Assembly: GCA_900553925.1 (NCBI GenBank)
Contig: USFH01000122.1
Coordinates: 1 to 6,529 of the forward strand
DNA from: an uncultured Clostridium sp.
Lineage (GTDB): Bacteria > Bacillota > Clostridia > Lachnospirales > Lachnospiraceae
Length of the DNA stretch: 6,529 bases
Reading direction: 5' to 3'
The notes below the pieces were generated by a model that saw only the letters and a list, made by a program, of their open reading frames with translations, was not told where the DNA came from and did no database searches. Each line of letters opens with the position of its first letter. The stretch's first letter is position 1. Positions 1-3,606 of this stretch are shown here, piece after piece. Both the position numbers and the translations under genes were made by a program.

Positions 1-1
1 C

Positions 2-394
2 AAGGTCGCGTGGGTCGAAAAGCTGCTGGCGCAGAAGCCCGAGAAGAAGGAGCTTGCCTTTGTGGGCGACGGCATCAACGACGCGCCGGTCCTGATGCGT
101 GCCGACATCGGTATTGCGATGGGCGCGCTTGGTTCGGACGCAGCGATTGAAGCTGCAGACATCGTATTGATGGATGACGATCCACTGAAAATCTCGAAGG
201 CAATCCGGATCTCAAGAAAATGCCTTCGTATCGTATATGAGAATATTTATTTCGCGATTGGTATTAAAGTAATCTGTCTGGTACTCGGCGCACTTGGTAT
301 TGCAAATATGTGGTTTGCCATTTTTGCGGATGTCGGAGTTATGATACTGGCAGTGTTAAATGCAATCCGTACATTGTTTGTAAAGAAACTTTAG
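2..394 (+). CDS. Zn/Cd/Pb-type P1B-ATPase, C-terminal part (5' truncated)
   Basis: This is the last 130 residues of a heavy-metal-exporting P-type ATPase; the gene starts before the window. The frame is open from base 2. The ATP-binding hinge motif GDGINDAP lies at fragment residues 22-29, followed by the usual region after the P-domain and the last two membrane helices (about 81-126). The final helices carry Lys89 (in IKV) and Asp110 (in FADVGV). In the family this Lys/Asp pair marks the Zn/Cd/Pb exporters (ZntA/CadA type) rather than Cu exporters. The protein should sit in the cytoplasmic membrane and pump divalent metal out. An ArsR repressor gene follows after 17 nt, which fits a metal-resistance operon. 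Oddly, by hand count the first 120 nt are about 62% G+C while 241-360 are about 39%. ZntA or CadA naming cannot be settled from the tail alone. Confidence 0.93.
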   Translation, partial: KVAWVEKLLAQKPEKKELAFVGDGINDAPVLMRADIGIAMGALGSDAAIEAADIVLMDDDPLKISKAIRISRKCLRIVYENIYFAIGIKVICLVLGALGIANMWFAIFADVGVMILAVLNAIRTLFVKKL

Positions 395-411
395 TGTGAA
401 AAGAGGATACT

Positions 412-780
412 ATGGCACATACACAGAAAATGATAGAATGTTGTGAGAGTCACGAGGTGCACAAGGATCTGCTGAAGATTGTGAATGAGAAGCTGCCAAG
501 TGAGACAGAATTGTATGACTTGGCAGAACTGTTCAAGGTGTTCGGCGATTCGACGAGAATACGGATTTTGTTCGTATTATTCGAGGCGGAGGTGTGCGTG
601 TGTGATCTGGCTGAGGCGCTCGGCATGACACAGTCTGCAATCTCACATCAGCTTCGTATCTTGAAGCAGAATAAACTGGTGAAGAACCGTAGAGAAGGAA
701 AATCCATTTTCTATTCTCTGGCGGATGAACATGTCCGCACAATTATCGCACAGGGCTGCGAGCATATCGAAGAAGATTAA
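412..780 (+). CDS. ArsR/SmtB-family metal-sensing transcriptional repressor
   Basis: A 122-residue winged-helix repressor that in this family leaves its operator when metal binds. The helix-turn-helix core covers about residues 36-103: FGDSTRIRIL (44-53), VCVCDLAEALG (61-71) and the recognition helix TQSAISHQLRIL (73-84), then the wing around NRREGKSIFYSL (92-103). Two metal sites are visible. The alpha-5 pattern D105-x-H107-(x)10-H118-(x)2-E121 exactly matches the zinc site of SmtB/CzrA/ZiaR. Cys62 and Cys64 in the CVCDL segment, with an N-terminal Cys10-Cys11 pair and His14/His17, resemble the alpha-3N site of CadC/ZiaR. It therefore probably senses Zn, perhaps also Cd or Pb. The ATG is preceded by AGAGG. 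The gene lies downstream of the ATPase, so it is probably expressed with it; the operator should be upstream, outside the window. Confidence 0.93.
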   Translation: MAHTQKMIECCESHEVHKDLLKIVNEKLPSETELYDLAELFKVFGDSTRIRILFVLFEAEVCVCDLAEALGMTQSAISHQLRILKQNKLVKNRREGKSIFYSLADEHVRTIIAQGCEHIEED

Positions 781-851
781 AGTTGTTTCATTTCGTTCTG
801 ACGCACAAGGGTACGTCCCGCGTGGAAAGGCGAGTAACAAAAGAGGGTACT

Positions 852-1097
852 ATGGAGAAGCGAATTTCCGTAATCAGCATTATCGTGTATGAGAGAGAAC
901 AGGCGGCAAAGGTAAATGCAGTCCTGCATGAATATGCGGACTATATTATTGGTCGTATGGGACTGCCGTATGAGAAAAAAGGTGTCTCTATCATATCCGT
1001 CGTTATGGATGCGCCGATGTCTTGTACCAGTGCGCTTTCCGGCAAATTAGGGATGATCGATGGTGTGACAGCGAAATGCAACACAGCGAAGATCTAA
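852..1097 (+). CDS. TM1266-family small regulator (putative iron-only hydrogenase system regulator)
   Basis: An 81-residue protein of the TM1266 family, a small ferredoxin-like/ACT-like fold related to the NikR C-terminal domain. The family is commonly found next to [FeFe]-hydrogenase maturation genes and is named as a putative regulator; its biochemical role is not established. Visible hallmarks are the first strand RISVISIIVYERE (residues 4-16), the strand GVSIISVVMDAP, and the ending LSGKLGMIDGV, typical of the family. There is no DNA-binding domain. I chose the ATG at 852 because AGAGGG lies just upstream and the protein then has the family length. An in-frame start at 783 would add 23 residues that do not look family-like. 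No hydrogenase gene is in the window. The following ABC transporter genes may be functional partners, which is an inference. Confidence 0.85.
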   Translation: MEKRISVISIIVYEREQAAKVNAVLHEYADYIIGRMGLPYEKKGVSIISVVMDAPMSCTSALSGKLGMIDGVTAKCNTAKI

Positions 1098-1103
1098 TAT
1101 AAG

Positions 1104-1150
1104 TTATGTCACCACGAGAAGTGTGATGATCTGCGCACGCATCAGCGTGC
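1104..1150 (-). repeat. Two-hairpin dispersed repeat, copy 1 (inverted orientation)
   Basis: On the minus strand this reads hairpin 1 (CACGC-TGAT-GCGTG core, 1150-1135), a 4-nt gap (GCAG), then hairpin 2 (ATCATCAC...GTGGTGAC, 1130-1108) and ATAA. It closely matches copy 2 at 3343-3390 with a few substitutions and one loop deletion. The stem pairs properly only on the minus strand: it has a G-T pair there but an A-C mismatch on the plus strand. The copy lies in the 85-nt gap between the TM1266-type gene and the substrate-binding protein gene, opposite to their direction. No T-tract follows on the plus strand, so it is not an obvious terminator. Confidence 0.8.
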
Positions 1151-1182
1151 TGCCTAAAATCTAATTAAAGGAGAGCAAATCT

Positions 1183-2199
1183 ATGAACGAGATGAGACGA
1201 AATGTAAAGAAGAGACCGGCAGTGAAGAAAGTATTTGCTTTGTTGCTGGCTCTTTCTATGTTCTGCATGCTGTTTGCAGGATGTGGAAAGAAGGAGAGAA
1301 CAGATGATGTAACCGTCCGTGTCGGTGCGATGTCCGGACCGACGGCGATGGGTATGGTAAAGCTGATGAAGGATGCCGAGGATGGCGCGGCGAAGAATGC
1401 GTATGAATTTGCAGAGCTTTCGACCGATCCGTCGACCTTTGTGGCACCGCTTACAAAGGGTGAGATCGACATTGCAGCGGTTCCTTCCAATCTGGCTTCG
1501 GTTATTTATAACAATACTGACGGCGGGGTACAGGTTCTGGCAGTGAATACATTAGGCGTATTAAACATCGTGGAGCGCGGAGACAGTGTACAGAGCATCA
1601 AAGATCTGGCAGGTAAGAAGGTATATGCAACCGGACAGGGTGCAACACCGGAGTACACACTGCGTCATATCCTGAAGGAAAATGGCATTGACCCGGACAG
1701 CGGTCTTACGATCCAGTGGTGTGCGGATACAACCGAAGCACTGTCTTATATTGCAAAGGATTCCGAAGCAATCGCCATGCTGCCACAGCCATTTGCGACA
1801 GCCGCAATGGGACAGGTTGACGGATTGCGTGTCGCAATCGACTTAAATGATGCATGGGATGAGATTGAGGATTGTGATATCGTGACGGGTGTGGTTGTTG
1901 CCCGGACAGACTTCGTGAAGGAGCATCCGCAGGCGGTTGAGACATTTCTTTCAGAGTATGAGGCTTCCGTTGCTTACACAAATGACAATGCAGCCGATGC
2001 GGCAGAGCTGATCGCCGGATATGGTATCGTGGCGAAGGCACCGCTCGCGGAAAAAGCAATTCTGAAATGCCATATCACGTTCTTAAAGGGACAGGAAATG
2101 AAGAACAGTGTCAGCGGATATCTGCAGATCCTGTTCGACGAGAACCCACAGGCAGTTGGCGGTACGATTCCAGCCGATGATTTTTATTATGGATTATAA
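1183..2199 (+). CDS. ABC transporter substrate-binding lipoprotein, NMT1/SsuA-like
   Basis: A 338-residue secreted lipoprotein that should capture a small solute outside the membrane and hand it to the permease encoded next. The N-terminus has a basic stretch (MRRNVKKRPAVKK), a hydrophobic helix (about 17-32) and a lipobox LFAGC with the lipidated Cys34. The mature part resembles the periplasmic-binding fold of the SsuA/TauA/THI5 (NMT1) group: strand VTVRVGAMSGPTAMGMV after the linker, GEIDIAAVPSNLAS (typical DIA..P..), LAGKKVYATGQGATPEYTLR (the hinge-region G-x-x-P-E motif), and the HPQAVETFLSEYEASVAYTN segment near the C-terminus. AAAGGAGAG lies 7 nt before the ATG. The permease starts 2 nt after the stop. 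The substrate cannot be read from sequence; sulfonates, pyrimidine precursors and others use this fold. Proximity to a TM1266-type gene hints at a hydrogenase-linked role, which is inference. Confidence 0.88.
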   Translation: MNEMRRNVKKRPAVKKVFALLLALSMFCMLFAGCGKKERTDDVTVRVGAMSGPTAMGMVKLMKDAEDGAAKNAYEFAELSTDPSTFVAPLTKGEIDIAAVPSNLASVIYNNTDGGVQVLAVNTLGVLNIVERGDSVQSIKDLAGKKVYATGQGATPEYTLRHILKENGIDPDSGLTIQWCADTTEALSYIAKDSEAIAMLPQPFATAAMGQVDGLRVAIDLNDAWDEIEDCDIVTGVVVARTDFVKEHPQAVETFLSEYEASVAYTNDNAADAAELIAGYGIVAKAPLAEKAILKCHITFLKGQEMKNSVSGYLQILFDENPQAVGGTIPADDFYYGL

Positions 2200-2201
2200 A
2201 T

Positions 2202-2957
2202 ATGAACTATAAAGAAGGATTAAAGAAAGTGGGTGCAGCATTGCTTGCACTCACTTTTTGGGAAATTGCAGCACTTCTCATCCACCAGCGGATCCTGCTT
2301 GTGACGCCGGTTGCAGTTGCAAAAAGGCTTTGCACGATCTGGCAGGTGGAGGGCTTTGCGCGTGCGATATGGTCTTCGTTCTACCATATTGCAGGCGGCT
2401 TTTTGCTTGGATTGATTCTTGGTTGTCTGCTTGCTTATCTGGCGGCGAAGCACCCGGTTGTAGAGACCTTGCTGTGGCCGTGGATGGCGACGATCAAAAG
2501 TGTGCCGGTGGCATCGTTCGTCGTGATCTGTTTGATCTGGCTTTCCGCCCGGAACCTGTCCGTGTTCATATCGTTCCTGATCGTAATTCCGATCATATAC
2601 CAGAATGTCTTAGAAGGACTGCGTGCAGAAAACAGGGAGATGCAAGAGGTAGCAACGGTATTTCATCTTCCTTTGCGCAAACGTTTCCGCTATATCGAGC
2701 TTCCGAGGCTTCGCCCATTTCTTCTTTCTGCCTGCCGTGTGACAACCGGTATGGCGTGGAAGGCAGGTATCGCGGCAGAGATCATCGGTGTGCCGAACGG
2801 CTCGATCGGCAAGATGCTTTATACAGCGAAAATCTATCTTGATACCGACGATCTGCTTGCATGGACGGTAATCATTGTAGTGATCAGCGTGGTGGCAGAG
2901 AAGGTATTTCTGGCAGGGCTGTCGAGGGTGCTTAATCCGGGTAAATCATGTAAATAA
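2202..2957 (+). CDS. ABC transporter permease, SsuC/TauC-like (BPD_transp_1)
   Basis: A 251-residue integral membrane protein with about six hydrophobic segments (roughly 10-28, 60-82, 100-115, 119-136, 172-196, 220-240). It should form the channel for the solute delivered by the preceding lipoprotein. The cytoplasmic EAA-type loop that docks the ATPase is at about 147-171 (MQEVATVFHLPLRKRF then YIELPRLRPF). The usual glycine of that loop is His155, but the downstream F...I.LP part is intact. The segment GMAWKAGIAAEIIG (183-196) is typical of SsuC/TauC relatives. There is no clear ribosome site; the start lies 2 nt after the previous stop, so translational coupling is likely. No ATP-binding subunit gene follows, because a terminator begins in the stop codon. 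The ATPase must be encoded elsewhere or upstream of the window. Confidence 0.9.
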   Translation: MNYKEGLKKVGAALLALTFWEIAALLIHQRILLVTPVAVAKRLCTIWQVEGFARAIWSSFYHIAGGFLLGLILGCLLAYLAAKHPVVETLLWPWMATIKSVPVASFVVICLIWLSARNLSVFISFLIVIPIIYQNVLEGLRAENREMQEVATVFHLPLRKRFRYIELPRLRPFLLSACRVTTGMAWKAGIAAEIIGVPNGSIGKMLYTAKIYLDTDDLLAWTVIIVVISVVAEKVFLAGLSRVLNPGKSCK

Positions 2958-2993
2958 AAGGAGGGCGTTCGGTTTGACGAACGTCCTCCTTTT
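2956..2993 (+). terminator. Rho-independent terminator after the ABC permease
   Basis: A 16-bp stem: AAAAGGAGGGCGTTCG (2956-2971), loop GTTTGA, CGAACGTCCTCCTTTT (2978-2993), with a single G-T pair. The 3' arm ends in a short T run (2990-2993). The left arm shares its first two bases with the permease stop codon (2955-2957), so the operon ends here and no ATPase gene is co-transcribed. Confidence 0.85.
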
Positions 2994-2994
2994 C

Positions 2995-3248
2995 CGGTTC
3001 CTGTTTTGGTATATTCATGTTACACGCCTCACTTATAATGCCTGCCGTCAGTGAATCCAGATGCGACAGGTCTTTTTTATTTTGATTTACATAGTTGTTC
3101 ATATCCTGCCAGTTTGCCGATGCCTTGATTACCCCAAGTATATGCTGGAGTGGTGATTTCATATGCGCAAGCTGCACGTTTGTAACGCTTCCCGGTTGAC
3201 AAAATCATCGGCAAAGACGAGGTTGCTCTCGTAAAGTTCCTTTGCCAT
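2995..3248 (-). pseudogene. Decayed, frameshifted minus-strand reading frame
   Basis: On the minus strand an ATG at 3248 opens a frame reading MAKELYESNLVFADDFVNRE and a few more residues before a stop at about 3159. A second frame, open from about 3180 to the terminator region, reads SPLQHILGVIKASANWQD, then YVNQNKKDLSHLDSLTAG, then IISEACNMNIPK. Both halves look protein-like, with mixed polar and hydrophobic helix patterns, and together would make roughly 80-85 residues if one frameshift were repaired near 3180. The second half resembles in style the helical part that follows the nuclease domain in Rpn/PD-(D/E)XK-type proteins of Lachnospiraceae, but I cannot confirm this. The second frame runs into the terminator and the permease end, which argues that the true C-terminus is lost. 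No ribosome site is convincing. It is probably a gene remnant, and possibly not a gene at all. Confidence 0.35.
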
Positions 3249-3342
3249 ATCGTCAAGTTATAATTAAAGATATTTTACCACATAAAACAAATACAACAAG
3301 CGATACATAATAAAATAATTGGGATTTTTCTGGAATAATGAA

Positions 3343-3390
3343 GCACGCTGATGCGTGCGTAGGTCATCACGCTATCGCGTGGTGACATAA
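3343..3390 (+). repeat. Two-hairpin dispersed repeat, copy 2
   Basis: Hairpin 1 is GCACGC-TGAT-GCGTGC (3343-3358), a perfect 6-bp stem. After GTAG (3359-3362), hairpin 2 is GTCATCACGC-TATC-GCGTGGTGAC (3363-3386), a 10-bp stem with one T-G pair, then ATAA. This is the cleanest of the three copies. The GTAG just before the hairpin resembles the tetranucleotide of bacterial REP elements, but copies 1 and 3 have GCAG and ATAT there. It lies about 215 nt upstream of the LRR-ChW gene, in the same orientation as copy 3 downstream of it. Confidence 0.85.
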
Positions 3391-3457
3391 GATATAAGAG
3401 CTATATCACAGATTATCGGATGAAATCCGATAACCAACACATACAATAAGTGTATGT
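3343..3457 (+). ncRNA. Chain of five regularly spaced hairpins (candidate structured RNA)
   Basis: Five stem-loops follow each other with only 4-5 nt between them: 3343-3358 (6 bp, loop TGAT), 3363-3386 (10 bp, loop TATC), 3391-3407 (GATATA-AGAGC-TATATC), 3413-3433 (TTATCGGAT-GAA-ATCCGATAA, 9 bp) and 3439-3457 (ACATACA-ATAAG-TGTATGT, 7 bp). The first two form repeat copy 2; the last three have no counterpart at the other copies. There is no open reading frame and no T-tract after each stem, so these are not ordinary terminators. It could be a structured RNA, a leader of the LRR-ChW gene if transcription starts upstream, or a DNA-level element. Promoter evidence is weak: TGG-AATAAT at 3331-3339 would start transcription inside the first hairpin. 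Confidence 0.4.
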
Positions 3458-3513
3458 TTCAACAGTTGCATCATAGCATGTGTGAGATGGATTTGTAAAT
3501 AGATATTCACCTA

Positions 3514-3543
3514 TTGCAGGCATTTGGCATATGGTGGTAAAAT
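3514..3543 (+). promoter_or_regulatory. Candidate promoter of the LRR-ChW gene
   Basis: TTGCAG (3514-3519), 18 nt, then TAAAAT (3538-3543) preceded by TGG, giving an extended -10 form. The -35 match is weak (TTG only). Transcription would begin near 3550, leaving a leader of about 57 nt before the ATG at 3607, and would leave the hairpin chain outside the transcript. Confidence 0.35.
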
Positions 3544-3606
3544 GAGTCAAAATTGTATTTTCAATAGAAAATAGTATGAACACATGTAAGAACGAGGAGG
3601 AAACGT

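Larger units (their letters stand above)
2958..3606. other. Intergenic region of 649 nt between the ABC permease and the LRR-ChW gene
   Basis: No intact gene is seen on either strand. From left to right it holds the permease terminator, a probable gene remnant on the minus strand (to about 3248), an AT-rich stretch (3255-3340) with no clear function, a chain of five hairpins (3343-3457), a featureless segment, a candidate promoter (3514-3543), and the ribosome site AGGAGG (3595-3600) of the large surface-protein gene. No tRNA or CRISPR-like repeat is visible. Confidence 0.7.

Noticed and set aside
790..840. Possible fourth copy of the two-hairpin repeat between the ArsR and TM1266-type genes
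   Set aside because: Short complementary pieces (GACG...CGTC, CGC...GCG) exist, but the TCATCAC...GTGGTGA core is missing and the spacing does not fit.
783..851. In-frame upstream extension of the TM1266-type protein
   Set aside because: The first 23 residues are not family-like, and a good AGAGGG ribosome site sits before the ATG at 852.
2258..2842. Alternative plus-strand frame of 194 codons inside the permease gene
   Set aside because: It overlaps a well-supported ABC permease and shows no domain; its composition is typical of an out-of-frame read.
3359..3362. GTAG before hairpin 2 as proof of a REP element moved by a RAYT/Y1 transposase
   Set aside because: The other two copies have GCAG and ATAT at this place, and no Y1 transposase gene is in the window; kept only as a hint.
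3343..3457. CRISPR array or tandem terminators
   Set aside because: The five stems differ in sequence, there are no equal repeats and spacers, and no T-tracts follow the stems.
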